Shown: positions 39,914-49,292, counted from the first letter of the stretch. The stretch: 64,000 nt of DNA from Gordonia sp. SID5947 (GCF_009862785.1 NZ_WWHU01000001.1:1922001-1986000), one strand, 5' to 3'. Translations and numbers: made by a program. Notes: a model not told the origin generated them from the letters alone.

Positions 39914-39966
39914 GGTTCCCGCTGCACGTTTTCGCTCCCGCTACGTCGATCGATGCAGCGGGAACC
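39914..39966. repeat. 13-bp inverted repeat between rimJ and glpR
   Basis: GGTTCCCGCTGCA (39914-39926) and TGCAGCGGGAACC (39954-39966), perfect complement, 27-base gap, in the 235-bp gap between rimJ and glpR. Could terminate or attenuate the rimJ transcript. A shorter direct copy of CGATGCAGCG follows at 39969. Confidence 0.5.
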
Positions 39967-39996
39967 GAACGATGCAGCGCGGTCGAGGGCCGACAA

Positions 39997-40653
39997 CTAG
40001 TGGAACGACGCCCGACCGGTGCGCACCAATCCCTCTGCCGCGCTTCCGGCGATCTCCTCGGCCGTGAGGGCGAAAAGGATGTGGTCGCGCCAACGATTGT
40101 TCACGTCCATGTATCGCTCCAGCAGGCCCTCGCGTCGGAAGCCGACCTTGGTGAGCACAGCCTGCGACGCCACGTTCGCGGGCTGGACGGTCGCATCGAG
40201 ACGATGAAGACCAACCGATCCGAAGCAGTGATCGACACCCAGGGCGACTGCCGCGGTCGCGATGCCCTGGCCGAAATGCCTGGCGTCGACCCAGTAGCCG
40301 ATCCACGCGCTACGCACCGCGCCGCGCTGGATGTTGCCTACCGTGAGCTGGCCGATGTACTCACCGTCGAGCTCGATGACGAACGGCAGTACCGCGCCCC
40401 GCTTCGCTTCGGCACGCAGCACCGAGTACAGAGGTGGCCAGGCGCCCGGATGATGCCGCTCGGCCCAGGTGCCGACGCCGCTGGGCTCCCAGGGCAGCAA
40501 GGTGTTCTGGTTTCTGATGCGCAGTTCGCTCCACGCCTTCGCGTCCCGCAGCCGGACCGGCCGCAACCCCACCGCACCTGCCTGAGTGCGCAGCGGACCG
40601 AGGGTCGCGGGCCAGCCGGGATTGATCTGCGCCCCGGTCAACCACCTCAACAC
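39997..40653 (-). CDS. rimJ: GNAT acetyltransferase, RimJ family
   Basis: 218-aa N-acetyltransferase, related to enzymes that acetylate the N-terminus of ribosomal protein S5. GNAT features: LRPVRLRDAKAW strand-helix start, acetyl-CoA loop SAWIGYWVDARHFGQGIATAAV, and VQPANVASQAVLTKVGFRREG. Position between glp and glpR is conserved with Rv0995. ATG 40653. Confidence 0.9.
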   Translation of the reverse strand: MLRWLTGAQINPGWPATLGPLRTQAGAVGLRPVRLRDAKAWSELRIRNQNTLLPWEPSGVGTWAERHHPGAWPPLYSVLRAEAKRGAVLPFVIELDGEYIGQLTVGNIQRGAVRSAWIGYWVDARHFGQGIATAAVALGVDHCFGSVGLHRLDATVQPANVASQAVLTKVGFRREGLLERYMDVNNRWRDHILFALTAEEIAGSAAEGLVRTGRASFH

Positions 40654-40683
40654 GGATCGGAGTCTAATGCCCGGAACGCGGTG

Positions 40684-41987
40684 TCATCCCCGCTGTGCAA
40701 GGAATGCCACCTCGACCTCGTCGCCGGTTCCCAGCTCCTCGACGTCGGGTTCGACGATGATCAGGCAATTCGCCTCCGCCAACTCCGCGAGCAGATGTGA
40801 ACTACCGGTCGGAGACGCACCGATGACCTGGACGAGGTACTCCCCGGACCGCTCGTCGCGCATCAATTGCCCGCGGAGATAGCCTTTGCGGCCGGCGACG
40901 GATGCGATCGGGCCGATGGTGCGGGCCTTGATGATGCGGCGCATCGGCTGTCGCTTGCCCAGTGCGATCCGGATCAACGGCCGGACCATCACCTCGAAGG
41001 TGACGAGGGCGCTCACCGGGTTGGACGGCAGCAGGAACGTGGGGACCTCGTCACGACCGAGCCGGCCGAATCCCTGAACCGATCCGGGGTGCATACCCAC
41101 GCGCACGATCTCCAACTCACCGAGATCACTCAGAGCATCGGCGACCACCCGCGACGCCTTGCCGCCGACCGCACCGCAGATCACCACGATCTCGGACCTG
41201 ATCAGCTGCGCCTCGACCACCTCGCGCATCCGCGAGGTCTCCCGCTCGGCGATACCCACCCGGTTGACGTCCGCGCCGGCGTCGCGGGCCGCTGCGGCCA
41301 GCGCGTAGCTGTTGACATCGAAGATCTGTCCGGGTCCCGGCGAACGATCGATGTCGACGAGTTCACTGCCGATCGAGATCACCGACATCCGAGGGCGCGG
41401 ATGCACCATCACGCGGGCCTGACCCACCGCCGCGAGCAAGCCGACCTGCGCCGGACCGATGATCGAGCCTGCGCGCACCGCCACGTCGCCGGGCTGCACG
41501 TCGTCGCCGATGCGACGAACATAATCGCCACTCTCGACGGTGTGGCCGACCTTGACCTTCTGCTCACCGCCGTCGGTCCACCGCAGCGGCACCACCGCAT
41601 CGGCCAGTGTCGGCATCGGCGCACCGGTCTCCACCCGGACTGCCTGACGGGGTTGCAGACGTGTGGGGGTGCGCGCACCCGGCCCGACGTCGCCGACCAC
41701 CGGCAACGCCACGATCATCGGCTCGCCGGAAGCGAGGTCGACGAGATCGGCTCCCCCGAATCGAAATCCTCGAGGTCGTCGGGAGCGATCATGCCCGCGA
41801 GACCGACGTCCACCGCCCGCACGGCATACCCGTCGATGGCGGCCTGATCGAACCCGGGCATCGGCCGTTCGGTGACGACCTCCTCCGCGCACATCAGGCC
41901 CTGGGCCTCGGAGATCGCCACACGGACCGGTCGCGGCGCGACCGCGGCGGCGGTCACCCGGGTCAGATGATCTTCGACCGAACGCAT
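40684..41987 (-). pseudogene. glp: gephyrin-like molybdotransferase Glp (MoeA family), frameshifted in this sequence
   Basis: MoeA family protein; neighbouring GlpR identifies it as Glp, which in corynebacteria acts in cell division as well as resembling MoeA. The first frame gives MRSVEDHLTRVTAAAV ... PGFDQAAIDGYAVRA; the second gives the MPT-binding domain (SIGSELVDI, NSYALAAAARDAGA, GGKASRVVAD, LPSNPVSALVTF). They join if one base is added at five C on the plus strand (41753-41757), giving 434 aa. Start ATG 41987 after GAGGTGAG. Most likely a read error in an essential-type gene. Confidence 0.87.
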
Positions 41988-42091
41988 CTCACCTCTCGCC
42001 CCCATCTCGGCTGACACAGTTGGGCTAGACGTTAGCCGCCACCGGTCGTCGGTGGGCCGAGGCGCGCTGACGCCCGGTCATCTGCAGGACA

Positions 42092-43048
42092 TCAGCCGTC
42101 GGCCAACCGCTTCTCGAGCCACTCCCGCAGGTCCGGACCGTAGTCGTCACGATCGAGCGCGAAATCGACGGCAGCCTTGAGGTATCCGCCCGGATTGCCG
42201 AGGTCGTGACGCGTGCCGCGGTGCACGACGACACTCACGGGTTCGCCCTCCTCGATCAGCAGGGCGATCGCGTCGGTCAACTGAAGTTCCCCGCCGGCAC
42301 CCGGCTCGATGCGCTGCAGCGCGTCGAAGATCTTGCGATCCAGGATGTACCGGCCGGCGGCCGCCAGGTTCGACGGCGCGTCTTCGGGCTTCGGCTTCTC
42401 GACCATCCCGATCAGCCGCATGACGTTGGGATTGTTCGCGTCCGGGAGTTCCTCGACGTCGAACACGCCATAAGCACTGATCCGGTCAGGCGGGACCTCG
42501 ATCGCACACAGCACCGATCCCCCGCGACGCTGCCGGGTGCGCGCCATCACCTCGAGTACGCCGCCGGGCAGGACCAGATCGTCGGGAAGGAGGACGGCGA
42601 CGGCGTCCTCGTCGTCGTCGAGGTATTGCTCGACGCAGCCGACCGCGTGGCCGAGCCCGAGGGGTTTCTCCTGGACCACCGAGGCAACTTCGAGCAGCGA
42701 GGGAGCCTTGCGCACCTTGGCCAGCATGGCGGCCTTGCCGCGCTTCGCGAGCGTGCTCTCGAGCACCAGGTCCTCGACGAAGTGTGCGACCACGCCGTCC
42801 TTGCCGGGCGACGTCACGATCAGCAACCGCTCGGCGCCCGCGGCCTTGGCCTCTTCGGCCACCAGCTCGATACCCGGGGTGTCGACGACGGGCAGCAGTT
42901 CCTTGGGCACCGTCTTCGTCGCGGGCAGGAACCGGGTTCCGAGACCGGCGGCCGGGACCACCGCGGTTCGCGGGATCGGCGGTGTGTTCGGCACAGGTTC
43001 GTACTCGGTGAACGCGTCGGTACTCTGGCTCACGTCACTGGGGGTCAT
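42092..43048 (-). CDS. galU: UTP-glucose-1-phosphate uridylyltransferase
   Basis: Makes UDP-glucose for cell-envelope glycans and trehalose. 318 aa with the nucleotide loop VVPAAGLGTRFLPATKTVPKE (PAAGLGTR motif), QEKPLGLGHAV, LLPDDLVL and MVEKPKPEDAPS. The first ~25 residues are a flexible extension. Same order relative to glp and the cyclo-ligase as in M. tuberculosis. ATG 43048. Confidence 0.95.
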   Translation of the reverse strand: MTPSDVSQSTDAFTEYEPVPNTPPIPRTAVVPAAGLGTRFLPATKTVPKELLPVVDTPGIELVAEEAKAAGAERLLIVTSPGKDGVVAHFVEDLVLESTLAKRGKAAMLAKVRKAPSLLEVASVVQEKPLGLGHAVGCVEQYLDDDEDAVAVLLPDDLVLPGGVLEVMARTRQRRGGSVLCAIEVPPDRISAYGVFDVEELPDANNPNVMRLIGMVEKPKPEDAPSNLAAAGRYILDRKIFDALQRIEPGAGGELQLTDAIALLIEEGEPVSVVVHRGTRHDLGNPGGYLKAAVDFALDRDDYGPDLREWLEKRLADG

Positions 43049-43152
43049 GGGAACACCCTAGTGGCGATCCCTGCCAGAATCCTGTTGACGTGATCTCAGA
43101 TTACTGGGCGGCGGACTCCGACGAGCTGCTGCGATGAGGCGAAGGCGGTCGG

Positions 43153-43731
43153 GTGCGCACGATGAAGAAACGTCTACGATCCGAGTTCGAACAGCGCCGG
43201 ATCTCCCGGTCGTTCGCCGCACGCCGGCAGGCCGCGGCCGACCTCGCCGAATGGATCTACTCGGCGCCCTTCCGCCTCGAATACGACGTGACCGTCGCCG
43301 CCTATGTCCCCTTCGGTTCCGAACCTGGGTCGCCGGCCATACTCGACGCCCTGACGGACCGCGGGGTGACGGTGTTGGTCCCGACAGTCCCCAGCGGAGA
43401 ACCGACTGCGTTGGATTGGGTGCGCTTCGACGGCGCGGATTCCCTGACGCGCGGCCGTTGGGGGCTGCTGGAGCCCACCGGCGATCGCCTCGGGAGAGAC
43501 GCCGTCCGCGCGGCATCGGTCATCTTGGTGCCGGCGTATGCGGTCGACAAGTCGGGCACACGGCTCGGCCGCGGCGCCGGCTACTACGACCGGACGCTGA
43601 CCGGTCTCACCGCCGACATCGTCGCGGTCGTGTTCGACGATGAGGTGGTCGACTCGCTCCCGGCCGCTCCGCACGACGTGCGGGTCGGCTGGGCGCTGAC
43701 GCCCGAGGGCGGATTTCGCGAACTCGGTTGA
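43153..43731 (+). CDS. 5-formyltetrahydrofolate cyclo-ligase
   Basis: Converts 5-formyl-THF to 5,10-methenyl-THF with ATP. The 192-aa protein has an arginine-rich N-terminus and the C-terminal ATP/Mg motif LGRGAGYYDR followed by the VVFDDEVVDSLPAAPHDVRV block. GTG 43153 or the ATG nine bases later are possible. Divergent from galU, convergent with the Ruc-like gene. Confidence 0.92.
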   Translation: MRTMKKRLRSEFEQRRISRSFAARRQAAADLAEWIYSAPFRLEYDVTVAAYVPFGSEPGSPAILDALTDRGVTVLVPTVPSGEPTALDWVRFDGADSLTRGRWGLLEPTGDRLGRDAVRAASVILVPAYAVDKSGTRLGRGAGYYDRTLTGLTADIVAVVFDDEVVDSLPAAPHDVRVGWALTPEGGFRELG

Positions 43732-43739
43732 TCGGCCTG

Positions 43740-44069
43740 TCAGGCAGGGGCCGGCGTCGCGGCCTTGCTGTCGCTCGACGACGAACCGCTGCTCGAGGAC
43801 GAGCTGCTGCTCGACGACGAATCCGAGGACGAACTGCTCGAGGAGCTCTCCGACGAAGACGACGAGGACGAGGTCTCACTCGAGCTCGATCCCGATCGCG
43901 AATCGGTGCGGTAGAAGCCGCTGCCCTTGAACACGATGCCGACCGAGTTGAACAGCTTGCGCAGCCGTCCTGTGCACTGCGGGCATTCCGACAGCGAGTC
44001 CTCAGAGAACGACTGCACGATGTCGAATTTGTTGTCGCACTCCGTGCACGCATACGAGTAAGTGGGCAC
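43740..44069 (-). CDS. FmdB-type zinc-ribbon protein with polyserine tail, Ruc-like chaperone
   Basis: 109 aa. Residues 1-35 form the FmdB zinc ribbon with Cys8-x2-Cys11 and Cys29-x2-Cys32; residues ~57-100 are almost pure serine with scattered Asp/Glu, then ATPAPA. The M. tuberculosis counterpart in this position, Rv0991c (Ruc), is a redox-regulated chaperone with a zinc ribbon and disordered tail, induced by heat shock through HrcA; a CIRCE element is present here too. GTG 44069 with GGAGG six bases upstream is chosen. Function by homology and synteny. Confidence 0.87.
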   Translation of the reverse strand: MPTYSYACTECDNKFDIVQSFSEDSLSECPQCTGRLRKLFNSVGIVFKGSGFYRTDSRSGSSSSETSSSSSSSESSSSSSSSDSSSSSSSSSSSGSSSSDSKAATPAPA

Positions 44070-44113
44070 CGAAACCTCCGGGAAGTAGTGATCGCCGCTC
44101 ATTCTAACCGAAC

Positions 44114-44140
44114 TTGGCACTCGAACATTCCGAGTGCCAA
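44114..44140. promoter_or_regulatory. CIRCE-type HrcA operator
   Basis: TTGGCACTC-N9-GAGTGCCAA, a perfect 9-bp inverted repeat with the 9-base spacer that defines CIRCE (consensus TTAGCACTC-N9-GAGTGCTAA; the A-to-G change is symmetric in both arms). It lies 45 bp upstream of the Ruc-like gene and also upstream of the divergent AGCS gene. HrcA is not encoded in the window. Confidence 0.85.
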
Positions 44141-44250
44141 CACGTGGCGTCCGGAATTCTCTTGGTCATCCGGCGGTAAGGGCGAAGTCATGAAACAGTA
44201 ATCCCGCAACATCGTCCTCAGAACATCGGAGACACTACGGGAATGATGAG

Positions 44251-45797
44251 ATGACCGACTTCCTCAGCTCTGTGAACGACTACATCTGGAGCAACGCCCT
44301 GGTCTACCTGTGCCTGGCGGCAGGTGTGTACTTCTCCATCCGTACCCGTTTCGTCCAGGTACGTCAGATCGGCGAGATGGTCCGACTGATGTTCAGAGGC
44401 GAGAAGTCCCCGTCGGGCGTCTCGTCCTTCCAGGCACTCACCATGTCGTTGGCCGGCCGCGTCGGCACCGGCAACATCGCCGGCGTCGCCACCGCCATCG
44501 CGTTCGGCGGACCGGGTGCCCTGTTCTGGATGTGGGCCGTAGCCTTCCTCGGTGCCTCCACCTCCTTTGTCGAGTGCACGTTGGGGCAGATCTACAAGAC
44601 CCGCGACAAACTCACCGGGGAGTACCGCGGAGGTCCGGCGTACTACCTGAGCCGAGCACTCGCCCACACCAGGGCAGCTCCCCTGTTCAAGGCGTACGGC
44701 CTCGTCTTCGCGGCCGTCACCGTTCTCGCGTGCGGTCTGCTGCTCCCGAGCGTGCAGTCGAACTCCATGGCGTCGGCGATGAGCGGGGCCTGGGGCGTCT
44801 CCAAGTGGGTCGTCGCGGTCGGGACCGTGATCCTGCTCGCGTTCGTGATCGTGGGCGGGGTCAAGCGCATCGCCGCCTTCGCCTCGATCGTCGTCCCGTT
44901 CATGGCCGTGGTCTACATCCTCGTCGCGCTGGTGATCGTGCTGATGAATGCATCGCAGGTGCCGGAGATCATCCGGATGGTCTTCGCCAGCGCCTTCGGG
45001 GTCGACTCCGCCTTCGGAGCGATCATCGGGTCGGCGGTCATGTGGGGCGTCAAACGCGGCATCTATTCGAATGAGGCGGGCCAGGGTACCGGCCCGCATG
45101 CGGCGGCCGCGGCCGAGGTCTCACACCCGGCCAAGCAGGGCCTCGTCCAGGCATTCGCGGTCTACGTGGACACCCTGTTCGTCTGCACGGCGACCGGATT
45201 CCTGATTCTCTCCACCGGCGCATACCGCGTGTTCGAGGGGAGTCGGAGTCGGGCGCGATCATCGCGGAAGGCGGTTCGCTTCCCACCGATGCCGAAGTCG
45301 GCCCCACCTTCGTCCAGACGGGCTTCGACACCCTGTGGAGCGGTGCCGGATCCACCTTCGTGGCGATCTCGCTGGCGTTCTTCTGCATCACCACCATCAT
45401 CGCCTACTACTACATGGCCGAGACCAATCTGCGGTTCCTCCTGGGCAACGCCGCGACGCTCTACATCCGGCCGTTGCGCAGCACCCTCGGCGCGAACCTG
45501 ACGATGTTGTTGCAGGCCCTCATCCTGGTATCGGTCGTCATCGGTGCCGTCTCGACCGCCACCGAGGCCTGGACGCTGGGTGACATCGGCGTCGGTCTGA
45601 TGGCCTGGCTCAACATCATCGGCATCATCATCTTGCAGCAGCCGGCATTCCGGGCGCTCCGGGACTACGAACGCCAGCAGAAGGCGGGCCGCGACCCGAC
45701 TTTCGACCCGACGACACTCGGCATCGTCGGAGCGACGTTCTGGGAGACCTATGACCCCCGGACGCCGAGATATCAGGAAGAACCACTGTCCTCCTGA
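44251..45797 (+). pseudogene. alanine/glycine:sodium symporter (AGCS), frameshifted in this sequence
   Basis: The first frame gives about 330 residues with eight helices and the AGCS signature GRVGTGNIAGVATAIAFGGPGALFW and IYSNEAGQGTGPHAAA. The second gives the last three helices (STFVAISLAFFCITTIIAYYYMAE ... WLNIIGIIILQQPAF). They join by adding one G to the four-G run at 45237-45240, restoring YRVFEGESESGAIIAEGG and 515 aa, the family length. The stop at 45795-45797 is followed by a strong terminator. ATG 44251. Confidence 0.87.
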
Positions 45798-45814
45798 AAC
45801 CTTGACGACAAACC

Positions 45815-45844
45815 CAGGGCGCCCCACTCTCGTGGGGCGCCCTG
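45815..45844. terminator. terminator between AGCS symporter gene and nhaA
   Basis: Perfect 13-bp stem CAGGGCGCCCCAC / GTGGGGCGCCCTG with TCTC tetraloop, between two convergent genes; acts for both strands. Confidence 0.85.
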
Positions 45845-45853
45845 GTCGTCGCT

Positions 45854-47182
45854 TCACTCGATGACGTCGAAATCGCGGTCCGGGACGTCGTCGCGATTCA
45901 TGTCCGGAGTACGCACCTTGCGCGCGTCCCACCGCAACAGAAGAGCACCGAGCACCGCTGCCACCACGCTGCCGACCAGGATGGCGACCTTTGCCGCCGA
46001 CGCGTGGTCGTCGGAACCCTGATGGAAAGAGAGTTCCGAGATCAGCAGCGCCACGGTGAAGCCGACACCGGTCAGCATGCCCACCGGTAGCAGGTCGCGC
46101 ACGCCGACGGCATCCGGCAACCGTAGCGGAGTGAACCGCGTCATCAACGCGGTCGCGCCCATCACCCCGACCACCTTGCCGACCACGAGGCCGAGGAAGA
46201 TTCCGATCGACACCGGCTGCACGATCGCACTGTCGCCGCCGACCACAGCGACCCCGGCCGACAGGAATGCGAAGATCGGCAGCGCCACCGCCGACGACAC
46301 CGGACGGACCGCGACCTCGAACTGGTGTGTACGAGAGCTCGATTCGCCGTGGATGAGCAGAGCTGGGACGGTGAACCCCAACAGGACGCCGGCGACCGTC
46401 GCGTGGACGCCCGAGGCGTGCATCAACGCCCAGGCAACCACAGCGAGGGCGATCAGGACGAGGGTGGCGGGCGTTCGCCACCGGGGGCGACGCAACCGCA
46501 CCAGCACGCCGAAGACGGCGATCACCGCGATCGCCGCGCCGAACATAGCGAAATCGATTGTCTCCGTGTAGAACGTCGCGATCACCGTGATGCCGAGGAG
46601 ATCGTCGACGACAGCCAAGGTCAGCAAGAAGGTCCGCAATGCCAGCGGTAGCCCACGCCCGAAGATGGCCAGCACCGCCAGCGCGAAAGCGATGTCGGTG
46701 GCGGTCGGGATGGCCCACCCGCGCAACGCTTCTGAATCGAACGTGCCGACCACGACCACGAAGCACAGGGCCGGTACCACCATTCCCCCGACGGCGGCGA
46801 CGATGGGGACGCCGGCCAGTCGGAGATCACGCAGGCTGCCGGCCACGAACTCTTGTTTGAGTTCCACGCCGACGATGAAGAAGAAGATGGCCAGCAGGCC
46901 GTCGGCCGCCCACTCCGCCACCGAGAGATGTAGGTGCAGTGACTCTGGCCCGAACTCGAAGGCTGTCAGCGATTCGTACGCATCCCGCCACGGCGAGTTC
47001 GCCCAGACCACCGCGACCACCGCCGCCACGAGCAGCAGCACACCGCTGGTGGTGTCGAGCGAGACCCACCGCTGGAATCGCACTCGCCGCGAACTCGTTT
47101 GCCCGCGAGTAGCGGTGGCGACGCCGGATGCGGCTTCCGCGGCGCCTGGCGGGTTGCGATCATGCTCCGGTACGGACATCAA
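45854..47182 (-). CDS. nhaA: NhaA-type Na+/H+ antiporter
   Basis: 442-aa cation/proton antiporter. The ion-binding aspartate pair is in TLAVVDDLLGITVIATFY, with PTATDIAFALAVLAIFGR and GVELKQEFVAGSLRD as further NhaA signatures; about eleven to twelve helices. The cytosolic N-terminus is ~40 residues and the C-terminus ends in an acidic stretch (DRDFDVIE). Start ATG 47182 or 47179. Convergent with the AGCS gene. Confidence 0.95.
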   Translation of the reverse strand: MMSVPEHDRNPPGAAEAASGVATATRGQTSSRRVRFQRWVSLDTTSGVLLLVAAVVAVVWANSPWRDAYESLTAFEFGPESLHLHLSVAEWAADGLLAIFFFIVGVELKQEFVAGSLRDLRLAGVPIVAAVGGMVVPALCFVVVVGTFDSEALRGWAIPTATDIAFALAVLAIFGRGLPLALRTFLLTLAVVDDLLGITVIATFYTETIDFAMFGAAIAVIAVFGVLVRLRRPRWRTPATLVLIALAVVAWALMHASGVHATVAGVLLGFTVPALLIHGESSSRTHQFEVAVRPVSSAVALPIFAFLSAGVAVVGGDSAIVQPVSIGIFLGLVVGKVVGVMGATALMTRFTPLRLPDAVGVRDLLPVGMLTGVGFTVALLISELSFHQGSDDHASAAKVAILVGSVVAAVLGALLLRWDARKVRTPDMNRDDVPDRDFDVIE

Positions 47183-47410
47183 ACCTCCTGGTCAATGAGC
47201 GATCTAGGACGATCACCCACGTTCACATCTCCGCCGGCACCCGACGGAGGCCGACCAGACTTCCCGGCTCACCTCCACGTGATTCTTCCCGATAGACCGA
47301 TCTGGGGCCAATCGGCGCCAGATTGTGCACAGCCTCTCCACGGACCACGTTGTCCCCAGATGCGTCTCGGCGGGTCATCTGCGCTGGTATGACCGCTACC
47401 GTCGCCGACC

Positions 47411-48085
47411 ATGCAACCGATCTCCCACGACCGCCTGTCTCCGCGCCTCGTCGACCGCGTCCGGCACGCGATGCGTCCGGGCTGGGCGAGGTCGGTCATG
47501 ATCCGCCGCAGCGCGGCAGTACTCCTGGTGCTCGCGGCGGTCGTGCTGACCCTGTTCGGACATCGCGGCGCCGAGATGCGTGCGGTGGTGGTCGCGGCGC
47601 GCGACCTCGCGCCAGGTCAGACCATCATGGCCACCGACCTCACCGTTCGCGAGGTCCCCGGCGGCCTCATCCCGAAAGGCACCTTGCGCCTCAGCGCCGA
47701 CGGCGTCGGTCGCACCGCGGTCGGACCGATCGGCGAAGGCGAGATCATCACCGACTCGCGGCTCCTGTCCCCTCGACTACCCACCCAGCTCGTCGGCGAC
47801 AAGGATGCCCGCCTCGTTCCGGTGCGGTTGTCGGACGAGTCCGTGGCCACCCTCCTGCGGACCGGCGACGTGGTCGACGTGTTGAGGGCGTCGGCGGACG
47901 ATGCCGATGCGGCAGTGCTCGCCCGCGCGGCGGTGGTTGCGCTGACCTCGGACGAACAGGTCGGCGGGGTCTTGTCCGGCGGCCCGCGCGCGGGCCGGCC
48001 GGTGTTGCTCGCGATGGACGAACGGGCTGCGCATCGCGTCGCCGCGGCCGCGCTCGACGCTCCGATCACCGTCGTCGTGCATTGA
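47411..48085 (+). CDS. SAF-domain membrane-anchored protein (CpaB/FlgA-like)
   Basis: 224 aa: a cytosolic N-terminus, one membrane helix (SAAVLLVLAAVVLTLFG) and an extracytoplasmic SAF domain beginning VVVAARDLAPGQTIMATDLTVREVP. SAF proteins of this kind include CpaB, part of Flp pilus export, but no pilus genes are nearby. ATG 47411 overlaps nothing upstream; the 230-bp gap to nhaA contains its promoter. Function unknown beyond domain. Confidence 0.75.
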   Translation: MQPISHDRLSPRLVDRVRHAMRPGWARSVMIRRSAAVLLVLAAVVLTLFGHRGAEMRAVVVAARDLAPGQTIMATDLTVREVPGGLIPKGTLRLSADGVGRTAVGPIGEGEIITDSRLLSPRLPTQLVGDKDARLVPVRLSDESVATLLRTGDVVDVLRASADDADAAVLARAAVVALTSDEQVGGVLSGGPRAGRPVLLAMDERAAHRVAAAALDAPITVVVH

Positions 48086-48270
48086 TCAATTGTCCCCATC
48101 GGCACGCTACATACCGCAAAACAGTGCAACGGTCGTTTACGATCCTGGATAGGGTTCGGCGAGTTCGGTACCGACGTGCCGTATCGATCGGTTTTCGGCG
48201 AAAGCGCAACCCTGCCGACGCGAATACCCGACCAAGAGCGGAAAACCGAAAAACGAGAGGACCGCACACC

Positions 48271-48975
48271 GTGCTCAAGGGATTCAAGGAGTTCATACTC
48301 AAGGGCAACGTCGTCGAGTTGGCCACCGCGGTCATCATCGGTGGCGCGTTCACGGCGATCGTCACCGCGTTCACCAACAGCATCATCCAGCCACTGCTCA
48401 ACTCGATTCCGAGCGGTAGCAATCCGACCAAGGGCCTGGGTTTCCAGATCACCGACAACCCTTCGACCTTCGTCGATCTCGGTGCCCTCATCACCGCGAT
48501 CATCAACTTCCTGATCATCGCCGCGGTGGTGTACTTCCTGATCGTGGTGCCGTACAACAAGCTCGCCGAACTCGGCGGTTACGGCAAGAAGAGCGAGGTC
48601 TCGGAGGTGTCGCTGCTCAGCGAGATCCGCGACCTCCTCGATCCCGAAGGCACGTCGAAGGCGAAGAACGCCGCAGAGTCCGAACTGCCCGATCACCTGC
48701 AGGATCCGGCAGGGCCTCCCGGAAACGCCGGCGCCACCCAGCGACTGTCCACGCCACCGCCCGCGGAGGCGCCTGCACCGACCCAGCAGGCGCCCACATC
48801 GCCTCCGCCAGGAGCGAATCCGCCCTACCCGACACCCCAGCCGGCACCGGGAAACTACCCACCGCCCGGCGCGTACCCACCGGCGAACTATCCCCCGCAG
48901 GGCGGCCATCCCGGACAGACACAGTTCCCGGGCGAGTATCCACCGCCGGACGCTCCGGGGCGACATTCCCGCTGA
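48271..48975 (+). CDS. mscL: large-conductance mechanosensitive channel with long proline-rich tail
   Basis: MscL opens under membrane tension to release solutes on hypo-osmotic shock. GTG 48271 begins MLKGFKEFILKGNVVELATA, the standard amphipathic N-terminus; TM1 (VIIGGAFTAIVTAFTN) and TM2 (ALITAIINFLIIAAVVYFLI) follow. The core ends near residue ~130 with VSLLSEIRDLLDP. The remaining ~100 residues are rich in Pro/Ala/Gly/Gln, much longer than the ~20-residue tail of most MscL. GAGAGGA is a good ribosome-binding site. Confidence 0.92.
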   Translation: MLKGFKEFILKGNVVELATAVIIGGAFTAIVTAFTNSIIQPLLNSIPSGSNPTKGLGFQITDNPSTFVDLGALITAIINFLIIAAVVYFLIVVPYNKLAELGGYGKKSEVSEVSLLSEIRDLLDPEGTSKAKNAAESELPDHLQDPAGPPGNAGATQRLSTPPPAEAPAPTQQAPTSPPPGANPPYPTPQPAPGNYPPPGAYPPANYPPQGGHPGQTQFPGEYPPPDAPGRHSR

Positions 48976-48986
48976 CCCTCGACGAC

Positions 48987-49019
48987 TCGGGCCGCGCTCC
49001 TCACCGGAGCGCGGCCCGA
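48987..49019. terminator. terminator after mscL
   Basis: Perfect 14-bp stem TCGGGCCGCGCTCC / GGAGCGCGGCCCGA with TCACC loop, 12 bp after the mscL stop. Confidence 0.8.
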
Positions 49020-49169
49020 TCTCTTTGCGGCCCCGGCATCCTCGCTTTCGCGGACTCCCAGCGGTTTGTCAGCGGAGGTGCCAGGGAACCGCAAGGTTGC
49101 GTCCCTAGTGTCGCTGGAGTCCGGAACACCGGACAGCAGAAATCGATCGACACGGAGGTTGCAGAAGAA

Positions 49170-49292
49170 ATGCCGCAGAAGCCGGGGCCCCAGGGCCACA
49201 ACAGTCACCGTCCCGCACCGCGTCCGCAGCGACCGCAGCCGCGCGGCCGCGTCCGCGTACATTCATTCCCGTTCCCGTTCTTCGGTAGCTGA
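49170..49292 (+). CDS. possible 40-aa proline/arginine-rich small protein
   Basis: ATG 49170 with ACGGAGG 10 bp upstream; encodes MPQKPGPQGHNSHRPAPRPQ followed by an Arg/Pro segment and ending FPFPFFGS. Followed by a 13-bp tandem repeat and a strong hairpin, which would be its terminator. No homologue recognised. The good ribosome-binding site and own terminator are in favour, the low-complexity composition against. Confidence 0.35.
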   Translation: MPQKPGPQGHNSHRPAPRPQRPQPRGRVRVHSFPFPFFGS

